NCBI RefSeq assembly: GCF_964204865.1
Contig: NC_135251.1
Coordinates: forward strand, 3,720,001 to 3,784,000
Direction: 5' to 3'
Source: Styela clava
Taxonomy: Eukaryota; Chordata; Ascidiacea; Stolidobranchia; Styelidae
Length of the DNA: 64,000 nt
Within the stretch, counting starts at the first letter, position 1. Each line of letters opens with the position of its first letter. The translations under genes were made by a program, and so were the position numbers. Shown here one piece after another: positions 48,149 to 58,680 of this stretch. The notes below the pieces were generated by a model. It made no database searches. It was not told where the DNA came from and saw only the letters and a list, made by a program, of their open reading frames with translations.

Positions 48149-50130
48149 TGGGCTTGTATATAAAAAGCAAAACTTGAACACATTCTGAGATTCTGGTAAT
48201 GTAAATGACATGCTCCTAAAAAATATGATAATTAGAAAAATACACCACCCTGCGAAAAAAATACGCTCGAATAAATACTTGAATAATCACACATAACTCA
48301 TACAAAAATATTATTTCACCAAAAATTCGAACACAGAATCAGAGTTGTAGAGATGGGACACAGAGTCTTAGTTTTTTGTGGTCAAAGTTTGGAATTCTCT
48401 CATTAATTATATAGTTTCGGACTTCTAATGATGAGAATTATAATTTCGACAAAAACTCAAAAATCAAGTCAAAGAAGTTCTCTTTACAGACAATTAAAGC
48501 GTGTATTACTTTATAAGTGTACGTTTTGAAATTTGTTATTTCCAAATTAGACCGTAACAGCTAGGTTCGTCAGGCGTTCGTGTAGGTCTTCAAGAGTCAA
48601 AAGTGTTTCATACTACATAAAATTGCTTTTTTTACATTTCAAAAGGATGCTGGAGCAGATGGGTTTTCAGGAGTTCAAAAAGCATTTTATTTTACGAAAA
48701 ATTGCTATGTTTAAATCAGTAATATGCCTTTTTTACATTTAAAAAAGGGAGGAGCAACCCTCAAAACCCCATGCTGGCTATGCCCCTGTATATGGGCTAC
48801 AGTTCTCATTATCAAATTTGGTTTCCGAAGTTCAGTCCTGGAATCATAATTAAAACATCAAAAAAGATTCAATTCCTAACAGTCTATCAAAGAAGATCAT
48901 AAATATAATAAAAGTAAAGGGAACGCCACATTTAAATAAGTAGATTGTCATAAGGAATTGTGTCGGTGTCTTTTATAATAATTATATGAGAAACCCGATC
49001 CACGAGCCATTTTTAACCCTATAGGATATGCCATAACCCAATATATAATCATATAATGTCAAATCTAAAATGCTTCATAAATACAGGGTGTCCATAAAGT
49101 CCGTTTACAATTTCAATTTTGTTAAGAAGTCAGTTATCAATATTATCTTAACCAAGTTTGTTGTTTTTTAATTAGTAATTGTTGAAGTGTTTTTACCTTC
49201 ATTTAATACGTCTGTGAGGGTCAAAACAATGAACTAAGAAATTTTTTTATTCTATTTTACATCTATGCTGTATTCTTGTTAATGTAAATATGAATATATT
49301 ACACAAATTATTTTTTTATTTTTTGGGGGGGAGGGGGGGGGGGGGGGATTGGGGGGTTATTATCAAAAATATTTGTGACTATGTGGTGTTCCCGAAAAGC
49401 AAATACAAAGTGGTTGATATGTTGAATATACTGAAAATGAAAAAGCGGGGGAGCACAACATAGGAGTTTATCTTGGAAAAAGAGGGGAGGGGGAGAAAAA
49501 AAAACGGGACCCCAACAAATAGCACCCACTAGAGCGGTTTTCCTTCCTGGCTGGGACATTGAAATAGTGGGGGGACAGGGGGTGTGAGAAAAAATGTCAT
49601 AATCTCTCTGAGTCCTGTGTTGTGACCTCACCACAGGCAAATGCACCCAAATTCTCAAATAAACTTGAAAAACATGTCTGGATATATATGCTGTATACAG
49701 CTCTCACCTGAGTGAGACGACGAAAATTAAAGGGAGGGAGAGGGGGCAGAAAAAAAGGTCAGAAAAAAAGTTCAGAGCCTACATTGATACCTAGTCACTG
49801 CCAGTTTGTTCAAGATTGTCAATATATTTATGCAAGTATGCTGAATCGTGATTTATATGAAATTTTACTCAAACTAAATTTGTTTGAAAAATTCCCCCAT
49901 CCCTCAGAAATTTTTTTTTTTTGGTTTCCAAATCTGTTTTACACTAAGATAAAAACACAATCAGTAAATATTACAGAAAAAATAGAACACGCTTTTTCAC
50001 ACAAAAGTATAAGTAAAATCAAAATAAAATCCCCTACTTTTTTACCCCCAGTGCTCCCCCCTTATTTTATAAAAACACAATGCATTAAAACCTAATAATA
50101 ATTCCTAATTTATTTTGTTTTTTTCTTATA

Positions 50131-50211
50131 TTATTTTTTCTTTGCATATTCGCAGAGGTCCTTCACATCCATCATTGCTTGTTCGATGTTATCAGCAAAT
50201 CGAGATGAGTT
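50131..50211 (-). pseudogene. CPT1: CPT1 last coding exon, orphan copy 2
   Basis: A near-identical copy of 40591-40671 (EQAMMDVKDLCEYAKKK), with stop TAA instead of TAG. The acceptor AG reads GG (minus TCTTATCGGAACTC), so it should not be spliced. No copy of the penultimate exon lies next to it. Confidence 0.85.
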
Positions 50212-50409
50212 CCGATAAGATAAATAGATAAGGAGATAATAACATGGAAATATAAATACATTCAAAAGAGTGTAATCAGAGAGTAACCTAGATAAAAAAA
50301 AAAGACAGTTAAGATAAGATGATGATAAAAAAATGAATATGGTAATCTAATAAGACAAGCCCGCCCGATGCTGCCACAACCTAAATAACTAAAAATGAAG
50401 GGTACAAAT

Positions 50410-50815
50410 AAAGACAGTCACAGTTGAATGAAGGGTTGAATGATAATAACATTCTATATGATTTTTTATCTAATGAACTAACATTTGTGAAACACTTAAA
50501 ACATAGTTATGGTCGGAGGAACAAAAATACAGGGCCAAAATGAACAAATAATTTGAGATTAGGAATGTTGGCTGGAGGATCATGGTCTGATGAACAAAAA
50601 TGCGGGGATAAATTGAACAAAAAATTGATGAATATGCAATAGAACGCCGCATGATTGAAAAATGAATGGCAGTCATGGTTGGATGTATGATGACCGAAAA
50701 TGCAGGGTTAAAATGAGAAAAATATTTGATTAACGATAATGACTAGAGAGTCATATGGTTGAGAATCTAATGGCAGTCATGGTCGAATGAGTAAATAATG
50801 CGGGGTTTGAAATGT
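50410..50815 (+). repeat. degenerate ~100-bp minisatellite
   Basis: Recurring motifs GGCAGTCATGGTTGGATG, GATGAACAAAAATGCGGGG and AAAATGAACAAA in 4-5 diverged units. Non-coding. Confidence 0.5.
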
Positions 50816-51829
50816 CAATGTGACCAGATGAAATTAATTCCATAACAGCCATTTTGACAAATTTTTTACGGATAAAATTTCGTGAATTTCTAAATAAACA
50901 TGCACTAAGTTGCAACAGCGAGAAAGAAAATTATGTTTCAGCGATAGCTTGCACCAGCATGAAAACAACTTATGCTTTCAGTTTTTACTTTTATGCTAAT
51001 GTTTATGGTGTGAGACTATGTTGGCCGAATAAAAAACTCTGCTCACCAGCTCACCCAGAGGTGCAATAAATTTGGGTAGGCAATGATGAAAGCGGGTCAA
51101 GTGTTTTGAAAAGCAATGAAGACTAATAGATCTGGAAATCCAAGTTTATTTGTGCTTTTACTTTAGTCTTTAATTCTAATGTTTAAGGGGTTGGACCTAC
51201 ACGATAGTTTGAGTTCAAACATCATGTCGCCGCACCTTACCCAGGGTGTAATAAATTGAATCGGCTAAACTGGAAAGATTCTGTCACTTCTAGAACAGGA
51301 GGTTCTCACATAGTAGAGATATGGGAACCTACGGCCAGTATGTACCTCAGCATTTCATTTTAGAGGGTTAGAACGTTGATAAATATTTTCCTATTAGCGA
51401 TAAAACTATTCGTAACTTATAAAAATGTGTTATGTATTTGACAGACCATCTGCACTGATAAATGTTCTACCTTCTGGATATTCAAATACAATTATACTTA
51501 AGTTAGGTAATAAAGTGCGGTATCATACTTCAAAATTAGGGGGGTGTTTGAAATTATAGAAGGGGGGGGGGAATTAATACCAACAGCGAATCAGAACCTT
51601 CCCACTTCCCAGTATTGCCTGCCCAAATAAATTGAACCCAGACCTTAAAAAAAATGCAGCCCCTTACAAATCATCAGTGACAACTTATTAGGTTTGTCCA
51701 GAGCGAAGACACAAAACATCACATGTGGTTAGCGTATTAGAAAGTGAGTAGAAATATATAAACAATAAGAAAAAGTTATAAATAAAAAAAAAATTAAAAA
51801 AAAAAAAAAAAGGAAAATGATATTCTGAC
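50816..51829. other. non-coding stretch
   Basis: No CPT1 exon or repeat recognised. It contains G-rich runs (about 51540-51575) and a long A run (about 51786-51811). Confidence 0.35.
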
Positions 51830-51915
51830 CTTTTGCAGAAAGGGAGACTGCCAAGGGATTTTGAGATCTTTTGACACGACGTAGAGACTGAATAAATGAC
51901 GATCAATTCCTTGAC
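51830..51915 (-). pseudogene. CPT1: CPT1 exon (GQGIDRHLFSLYVVSK)
   Basis: 86 bp, phase 1 to phase 0. Acceptor CTTTTTTCCCTCCATAG; the donor GTCAGA is weak. It encodes QGIDRHLFSLYVVSKDLKIP and WQSPFLQK. The preceding CPT1 exon (ending AMTG) is missing between here and 52988. Confidence 0.88.
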
Positions 51916-52020
51916 CTATGGAGGGAAAAAAGATCGATTTAGAATTGGGGCCTTGTGGGAATTCCCCCTCCCCCCTATTGACTTGGATTGTTTCAAGCAT
52001 AGCTTAGTGTAATAGTCAAA

Positions 52021-52175
52021 CAGAGGGGTGCCCCCCAAGGGGGGCGTAAACTATTTTTTGAGGGGGCGTGAAGCTAATTCAAAATAAAAATATTTGTTAG
52101 ATTTGATCTTGCCCGCCTTATTTTAGATATTTACATTTATTTAGTTTTAAAATTTATGTTCCATCCACATATTTT
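52021..52175. mobile_element. hAT MITE remnant
   Basis: It starts near CAGAGGGGTGCCCCCC and shares GTGAAGCTAATTCAAAA and TTATGTTCCATCCACAT with 42420-42601. Confidence 0.45.
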
Positions 52176-52987
52176 CATCATGTTTTTTGAATAAAACATA
52201 CTTTCGCTTAATACTAGCTTGCAACTTTTCTATTAGTACCCTTTCAAATAACTTGCTTTGGCCAATGGGGAGAAAAAATAGTTTAGAACTGTCTTTTGAG
52301 TGGAATTCCCCAACCACCCCGCCACAATTCCTACCAAAATAAGAGTCGCAGAAAAAACGATCAAAATTTATCACCACGTTGCCTGGTATCCCAGAACCAG
52401 GCTTTGTCTACAGAAGCGTGGCCAGGAATTTTTAAAGGAGGGGGGTTTTGAATATTTAATAGCCAAGTTAGACAGAAACAGCTATCATTCTCTACCAGAT
52501 GCCGATGAAAGTAGGTTTTCAATTATCTTGAGGGTCTAAAAAGCATTTCAAGCTGCGAAAAATTGCTATGTATGTTACACAAAAATGTTTTTTTACATTT
52601 CAAAAGGGTGCGTTAGCCAGTGGCTTGTAGGTACTGAGTTCAAATTGAGGGTAAAAACATGTTTCTAAAAAACTTTAAGAGAGTGTTATTAGGACGTTAA
52701 CAAAACCATCTCGACACTAAATTGAAACTCGAGGATGCACGTGCGAAAGAGTTGTGTAAAGCACATTGTCGAATCAAGAGAGCGGGAAAACAAAGCTTTG
52801 TTAACAGTTACATAACTTGAAAGTCTCAGTTAACCTATATTACAACACAAATAGTTCGTACTATTTCATTTCAAGTGAGTCAAGAAATAACAGCATCGAC
52901 GCCTGTTTATTATAACTACATTATTCTGTCTACTCACGCTCTAATGAGCATTGAGCACAACTTGGTTTAGTAAATAAATAAACTTAC

Positions 52988-53122
52988 AGTTTGTTCTGAA
53001 TCTTCCATGGCCCGAACGAAAGCGCAGGATTCAGTCGTGCATGAACGAACAGTCTCGGTCCTTCCTTCTCGGAACAATCTCGTCTTCGAGGCTTTGTAAG
53101 TCAAACTGAAATGACCTTTGAC
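52988..53122 (-). pseudogene. CPT1: CPT1 exon ([20 protein letters not shown])
   Basis: 135 bp, 45 codons, acceptor ATTACAG, donor GTAAGT, no internal stop. It encodes [20 protein letters not shown] and [19 protein letters not shown], a strongly conserved carnitine acyltransferase segment (RTETVRS). Confidence 0.9.
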
Positions 53123-53307
53123 CTGTAATAAAAATGATTTTTTTTTATTTCAAAAGGGAAGAAATATGAGAAAGCGGTCTGATCTTTTTTATGGTCAAGT
53201 TATGAAATATATTATAACTAGACTAGAAATTTCTATTTGATAAGGCCGTAACAGCTAGCAGCTCCGCCTGGCCGAAAAATGTGGGTTTTCAAGAGTCTTC
53301 GAGCTGA

Positions 53308-53602
53308 CATGGGAAAACTACTGCCTGCGGGCCAAATCCGGCCCATTGGGTAATTCAATCTGGCCCGCCTAATGCTGCCACAGCCAAACTAAAACCAAAT
53401 TTGGTTGTTTTAGCTAAAAAAACTCTAGGAATTTGTTGAGTATGCGATTAAATTTAGTTTTAGCACCATTGTTCTCCACTTTTGCTTTTGTAACACTGAA
53501 TATTGTTCATAAAATGTAACTTTTTATGTCTCACTTACATGGACCGCCAGTCTGGTTTGGCAAAATATTTGGCCCCTGGTCTAAAAACCATGGCCACCCC
53601 TG
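53308..53602. mobile_element. hAT-type MITE
   Basis: It starts CATGGGAAAACTACTGCCTG, then CGGGCCAAATCCGGCCC, and ends CCATGGCCACCCCTG. The interior matches the fragment at 40820-41023. Lies between CPT1 exons. Confidence 0.65.
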
Positions 53603-54180
53603 TTATAACTAGACTAGAAATTTGAGGGTCTAACATATGTTAAGTTACGAAAAATTGCTATGTATGAACCAAAAACATGTTTTAGTTACATTGCAAAACA
53701 CATGGTGGTCTTTCGCCGTTTTGCCCGCTGCCTTTATTACTGTAAGGCTATACAAAAGCCTTCAAAGCAGATGTTAACAACTATGCAAGAACTCGAAATT
53801 TCAATTGTTGAATAAATAATATTTATAATGAGAGAATTTTTAATTTGTTGTGTGATGAAAAACTAAATTTTTTATGCGGCCCAGCTAGATGTCTGAAGTT
53901 AGTGATACGACCCGTCGTAAAGGTCTCACTGCAATGATAATAAATGAAAATGAAACTACAGACTCATGAGGTACATCATAAAAGCCCACTGTGTGGCTCA
54001 CAATATATTTATATTAATATCGGTATCGGTTATCGGCAAATAGTGGCCGATATATCAATATCTGTATCGGCGGCAAAAAGTGATATCGATCGAGCTCTAG
54101 TTGGTTATATGGCCCACCGACAAAAAATTTTCCCACCCCTAATTTAGAAAATATTTTCAATTTGAAAAAATTTCTCTTAC

Positions 54181-54336
54181 CCTGAAATGTGCAAGTTGAA
54201 GAGACAATTTGATAAAAGCATCAGGAGACATTCGGAAAGTTTTGATCAATCCTTTTCCGAATGTGAACATGTGGAGGTCTACGTCATCAGACAAAAGCTT
54301 TGCAATCTTTAGACTTGATTAAATGACGTCGATGCA
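54181..54336 (-). pseudogene. CPT1: CPT1 exon with premature stop (TAA for Glu)
   Basis: 156 bp, exactly 52 codons, acceptor TTTATACAG, donor GTAAGA. Reads [19 protein letters not shown], then [20 protein letters not shown] and LQLAHFR. CPT1 has Glu at the stop position; the codon is TAA (plus-strand 54319-54321). The exon keeps its frame apart from the stop. Confidence 0.88.
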
Positions 54337-54423
54337 CTGTATAAAGGAAAATTAATTGTTAGGATACTGATTCAACTCTGTATAAAATCAGCGCTACCAA
54401 GCAAAAAATGCTCATATATAGAA

Positions 54424-54587
54424 CAGCAGTTTCCAACTGGAGGCCACAGAGCAGTTTCAGGGGGCCACAATGCTATGTGCAAAAATGATTACATAAAAAA
54501 AAGATAAAAAATGATAAAAAGGGGCGCTCGTGAGTGCTGAAAGCCTCTGGAAGGGGACTACGAGCCGTAACAGGTTGGGAACCACTG
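54424..54587. mobile_element. hAT-type MITE
   Basis: Inverted ends CAGCAGTTTCCAACTGG and CAGGTTGGGAACCACTG, 164 bp, in a CPT1 intron. Confidence 0.7.
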
Positions 54588-54759
54588 AATATCATAAAAT
54601 GAGATTATGAAATCATGGCTCCCAAAAGCAAAACAAAACAATTTTAGTCAAATAGTTAATATGGGAGCGAGATTCTACCTTGGATTGAAACAGTCCCAAT
54701 TACAATATATATATCTGATCAAATAGCTCAAGTGATAATTGATCCCACTCTTTATTAAT

Positions 54760-55020
54760 CTAGTGTTCCCATACACAATATACTTTCAGTTGAGCAGTAG
54801 GTTAGGTCAGGATGAGATATTCCACTCTGCATTAAATTAGTGTTCCCACATATAATATTTTCAATCAAATAGCCAAGATTGAAAGACTGATTCTACCTGG
54901 CATTAAATTAGTGTTCCCACATATAATATTTTCAATCAAATAGCCAAGATTGAAAGACTGATTCCACCTGGCATTAAATTAGTGTTCCCGAACACAAAAT
55001 ATTTTTAATCTGAAAGCAAC
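54760..55020 (+). repeat. 71-bp minisatellite in a CPT1 intron
   Basis: A 71-bp unit starting CATTAAATTAGTGTTCCC begins at 54830, 54901 and 54972, with almost identical first two units. More diverged units lie to the left (from about 54650). Confidence 0.8.
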
Positions 55021-55026
55021 ACTTAC

Positions 55027-55237
55027 AGGTTCTGGAATGTTTCATTTTAAACGCTGAGGAGAAAGGGGGGTTGTAGTTAATTCTCTGACGCAGGTACCGT
55101 AATCATTATATCCAAAGTTCGCAAACTCATCATACAAGACTTCTTCCGTAAGGTGGCTCATGATCGGAGCGTCAGCCCAGGAATGTTCCGCGTTCATTCC
55201 AAATCGTCCGTTTTTGTAGCAAATAACTTCGAACCAT
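55027..55237 (-). pseudogene. CPT1: CPT1 catalytic exon with premature stop (TGA for Trp)
   Basis: 211 bp, acceptor TTCAG, donor GTAAGT. It encodes WFEVICYKNGRFGMN, then AEHSWADAPIMSHL with the catalytic His, and FGYNDYGTC. CPT1 proteins carry Trp after the Arg-Leu-Gln/Lys near the end of this segment; here the codon is TGA (plus-strand 55042-55044), giving RLK*NIPEP. A few residues between WF and the VxxKNG strand are missing compared with CPT1. Confidence 0.88.
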
Positions 55238-55799
55238 CTGAATAGAATTTATTTTTTATTAGCCTCTAGAAGTCACGAAAAACAAGGCCCTGTATAAATA
55301 CTCACAGGCAAGTTTTTTAGACAAAAGGCTGTCATGGTCTCGCTTAAGGAGATACAATTTTAGGACTAAGAACTCCCAAGTTCAGCATTGCATACTTAAT
55401 TTATTGCAACCTGGATGAGTTGGGGCCTGTCATGACTCTGAAAAAATGGAAATATGGCTACGGCTCAAACTCTGATACCAATGAAAACTTGCCAAACTAA
55501 GCCTCTACTCCAGCATAATTCACAGCCCGGGCATTCACTCGCACATAATGTTCCATAGTGTGTGTACCAGGTTAGGGTTAGAAACAAAACAGAAAAAAAT
55601 TGTTATGAGATACTTTGTGGAAAAATATCATCATAATTTTTTATCATAGCTTGTCTGAACCTTAGTCGAAGAGAGAGAGTGACCTCCTCCCAAACCCCCC
55701 AAAAAACTCTTAAAATAATATCTATCCTGAGAAACCTCAGGCAAATTCAGAACGTGACCTCCCCCCTCAAAAAAATAAATTACAATAAAATTCAATCAC

Positions 55800-55963
55800 C
55801 TGTTATGGCATTTTCCATGCAACAGCAAACGTCCGAACTTTGAGAAAGTTGTCACGTCATCAACGTCTAACACATGGGATTCATCGTCCAAAACAACCAC
55901 AAACGCCGCTTTCTCGATCGCGTGCAACGACTCTCTGTTTACCCCAGATTTAAAGAAAACGCC
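55800..55963 (-). pseudogene. CPT1: CPT1 exon (FFKSGVNRESLHAIEKAAF)
   Basis: 164 bp, 54 codons plus 2 bases. It encodes GVFFKSGVNRESLHAIEKAA and ends LLLHGKCHN(R), matching the CPT1 region just before the catalytic His. Donor GTGATT follows; the acceptor is CAACTCAG with a weak pyrimidine tract. It is the most upstream CPT1 exon I can find here. Confidence 0.88.
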
Positions 55964-56868
55964 CTGAGTTGGTGGTTACGGCAGCAAAATTGGTGGTATT
56001 TGAATTGCTGTCGTAATAACCACCGCCGCTCGCTATTGGTTTGTGACAGCTTAAAAGTCATTCGCCGTAGGTTAGGGTTTGGTCTTAGCGGCCATGGTTT
56101 GGAAATCCCGCCATGATTTTGCGGCAGCTCTAAACGCCACAAAATACTTGATATTTTTGACCAGAAAGGTGGTGCAATAGCCTAACCTAAGGTAAACAGA
56201 AACAAAGAACACAGATCAGAAAACGGGGACGATAACGGTATAATACCAGCAATTAAATTTAAAAAAAATCCGCTATTTACCGGAAATTAAAATCTAGTCG
56301 TCATGGATACGCTGCATGTTGCCTCCACGCGGCTGAATTATTCGGAGTCGTGTTTACTATTAACTTGTTCATCAACATTAACACTTGTTAATGGTCAACA
56401 TTACATTTTGTAATGTACTGCACAAAAAATTCCCAGTATACAGTACAATTATGAAGAATGTTCTTGTAGTCATTGACAATTAGTTTAAAGTTCGTGTTAG
56501 CGATTTGTTGTTCTCTATTGCCACCTAGTGTATACCTGAATAACTTTTGCTCACTGAAGCCAGCGCACATAGCTGGTCTTCTTGTCGCATTGATAACCTA
56601 TGAGTATGAACTTGTTGTAATCACAACTACATAATCTGAGAATGGTTGAATGGAACGTGATTATACTGTAGAGTGGTTAATGTAACCGCTGTTCCGTTAC
56701 AGGTTCTTCTATGTTGCTTAAATTATTGAAGCAGCAAGAGAAATTCTGATACCCGACCTTTGAACTTTTCCATCAGTTTCAGCCTGTGATAGTCAACCCC
56801 GTAATTTCCAGTTCAAATAGTATTCCACGTTCAATCACACTTGCTCTATCCTGCATTTGAAACCAATA
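55964..56868. other. non-coding stretch
   Basis: No further CPT1 exons recognised. 56440-56540 loosely resembles 46030-46100 (TTGTTGTTCTNTA .. CACCTAGTGT), an unnamed repeat. Confidence 0.35.
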
Positions 56869-57960
56869 ACTGGTTGACTTATACAATTCCCATACCTGAC
56901 ATGGATTGGTAACAGGCCAATCGGTCGCGGTATGGCATAGTCAAGTTTGTTTTACCCATCCAGTATGAATACTATACAATGTTTAACTAGTAATATTGAA
57001 TACACATATTGAATATGGGGAAGAGGAGTCGCGGAGAACCAAAAATGGTTATCAAGCAGCGACACCCAAAGTGTTCACCTATCAGATGCCACAAGTCCAT
57101 GAGCTTTGTACAAATAACTGGCTTACTATTCTCATACCTGTCATGGACTGGTAAGCGGATGAGAGAACGTGGATAGCCATATGATTAAGTTGTCTTATCA
57201 GTTTTCCTCTCTCCTAAGATAAATATTTGAATCCTGTCCTATAACTGGCCAACTAACCCTGTATCTGACATGGATTGGTGGTTAGCCATATGGTCAAGTT
57301 GTCATATCAGTTTTTTCCGCAGGATAAACATGTATGTCCAATTAAAAAAGGTAAATGTTGAACTATCAGATACCATGGGCCCACTGGCCAACCATTCCCA
57401 TGCCAGTACGCGTCATGGACTGTTAACCGGACGAGAGGCTGTGTTTTCGCAATATGATTAATTCGTCTTAACGGCTTTCCTCTACCCCGTGATAAATCCC
57501 ATCCTATAACCACCAAGTTCAAGCATCTGAAACAAAATAACTGACCAACTAACCCGTATCTGACATAGATTGGTAATAGGACCAGAGGCCATGGTTAGCC
57601 ATATGATCAAGTTTTTCTCTTCCACAGGATAAATAGGAAAGTCCGAGATATGAAAAAAGTAAGTGTCGACCAATCAGATGCCACAAGTACATGCGCTTTG
57701 TACAAATAACTGACCAACTAACCCGTATCTGACATAGATTGGTAATAGGACCAGAGGCCGTGGCTAGCCATATGGTCAAGTTGTAATATCAGTTTTCCCC
57801 TTCCCCAGGATAGATATGGAATTTCAAGATTTGAAAAGTGGAAATGTTGATGACTTGATGCCATAGGGTCAAGCTCTTTGTACATGTACTGTTTCCTAAA
57901 CAAGAGTCCACGGTTCGCCATATGATTATTGGATTTCCTCTCTACACCAAATCCAATTAT
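56869..57960 (+). repeat. tandem array resembling the SINE 3' body
   Basis: At least six consecutive partial copies of a unit like the SINE 3' body: CAACTAACCCGTATCTGACA, GATTGGTAATAGGACCAGAG, GTTAGCCATATGGTCAAG, TTTTCCCCTTCCCCAGGATA. Unit starts lie near 56870, 57116, 57241, 57380, 57537 and 57707. No tRNA-like head accompanies them. Confidence 0.7.
57028..57063 (-). other. LINE-type 3' hairpin within the SINE-like array
   Basis: GTCGC (57028-57032) with GCGAC (57059-57063); inner stem AACCA (57037-57041) with TGGTT (57046-57050). It has the flanks GAGGAGTCGCG and CAGCGACACCC seen in LINE-3, so a LINE 3' UTR segment or a shared LINE/SINE tail lies here. Confidence 0.55.
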
Positions 57961-58338
57961 AAAAGTTGATCATTGATTACTGCTTAACGGTAGGCCATGC
58001 CCAACGAGGCGTATTGAGAACTCTAAATATTTCATGTGAAAAATGAAATGTGAAAACATGACATGTCAAATATTATGAAATTAATATCGCTTTAAGAGTC
58101 TCTTCAATTTCTTAACCGCTGACAGTTTGAAAGTGATTGTTTAGTTAAGTCCACTGACTTTGATTTGAGCAAACTTGCGTCGTTGGGTTGAGGTTGAAAA
58201 CTTAACACCTTATATATTCAGATATTAGGGAAGTGTGGCATATTACATCACCTATCGGTAGACATTGAATAATAAATCTTTATACAGATTGACCCTATAA
58301 TATGTGTGGTACCGAACTACATCCATTACTGATTGCAC

Positions 58339-58680
58339 GGCGCGGCGGTGTGGCTCAACGGGCTAAGCGTTAGGAATACGCTCGCCACCGCACCTCTAAT
58401 TACTCTGCGTGGGTTCGCAGGTTCGAATCCCATGCAGGGATGGTTATGTGCGAGAGGATTGCTGGACTCCTCGCCGTCGTTGGGTGGTTCACGTAACCGC
58501 TGGTCGGTTACGGCTTCCTCCACCACCAAGTCCATGCTTCCGAAAACAAACAATATAACTAATCCCATACCCGACTTGGAATGGTAACCGGACGAGAGGC
58601 CGTGGTTCGCCATATGGATAAGCCGTCTTATCGGCTTTCCTCTCCCCCCGGGATAAATATGCAAATCCTATCCTATCCTA
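58339..58680 (+). mobile_element. full-length tRNA-derived SINE
   Basis: A 342-bp element. The tRNA-like head has an A box TGGCTCAACGG (58351-58361) and a B box GGTTCGAATCC (58420-58430), the internal Pol III promoter. The body has GGTGGTTCACGTAACCGCTG, CTAATCCCATACCCGACTTG and GGTAACCGGACGAGAGGCCG. The tail is a short TCCTA repeat. It is the reference copy for 41024-41139, 45361-45680 and the fragment at the right edge. Confidence 0.88.

Larger units (their letters stand above)
46355..50372 (+). repeat. 4-kb dispersed direct duplication, copy 2
   Basis: The counterpart of 36784-40846. It includes the hAT MITE (47210-47545), the two foldback MITEs (47791-48148), the GGTGTCCATAAAGTCC repeat and the orphan CPT1 last exon. 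Its G-run at about 49325-49346 is longer than the matching GGGAGGG of copy 1. Confidence 0.85.
40591..55963 (-). pseudogene. CPT1: carnitine O-palmitoyltransferase 1 (CPT1)-like gene, 3' half, apparently a pseudogene
   Basis: Seven minus-strand exons match the C-terminal half of CPT1, the outer mitochondrial membrane enzyme that moves long-chain acyl groups from CoA to carnitine. In transcript order: 55963-55800, 55237-55027, 54336-54181, 53122-52988, 51915-51830, 41283-41191 and 40671-40591, nearly all with AG/GT boundaries in compatible phase. The acyltransferase motif AEHSWADAPI with the catalytic His is present, as are [11 protein letters not shown] and FHISSK. Against function: a TGA where CPT1 has Trp (RLK*NIPEP), a TAA where it has Glu (CIDVI*SSLKIA), no exon found for the AMTG-preceding segment or for the stretch leading to GGGFGP, and no N-terminal exons between 56 and 61 kb. 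The last exon also exists as an orphan at 50131-50211. Sequencing error at both stops is the main alternative. Confidence 0.88.

Noticed and set aside
52735-52830. Plus-strand frame with LEDARAKELCKAHCRIKRAG, considered as the missing CPT1 exon
   Set aside because: Wrong strand for CPT1 and no convincing match to the expected segment.
55874-56116. 80-codon plus-strand frame
   Set aside because: Antisense to the upstream CPT1 exon and its flank; no domain.
58339-58440. A functional tRNA gene
   Set aside because: It has A and B boxes, but it is the head of a 342-bp SINE with other copies in the window, and no clean cloverleaf ends at a CCA-ready acceptor stem.
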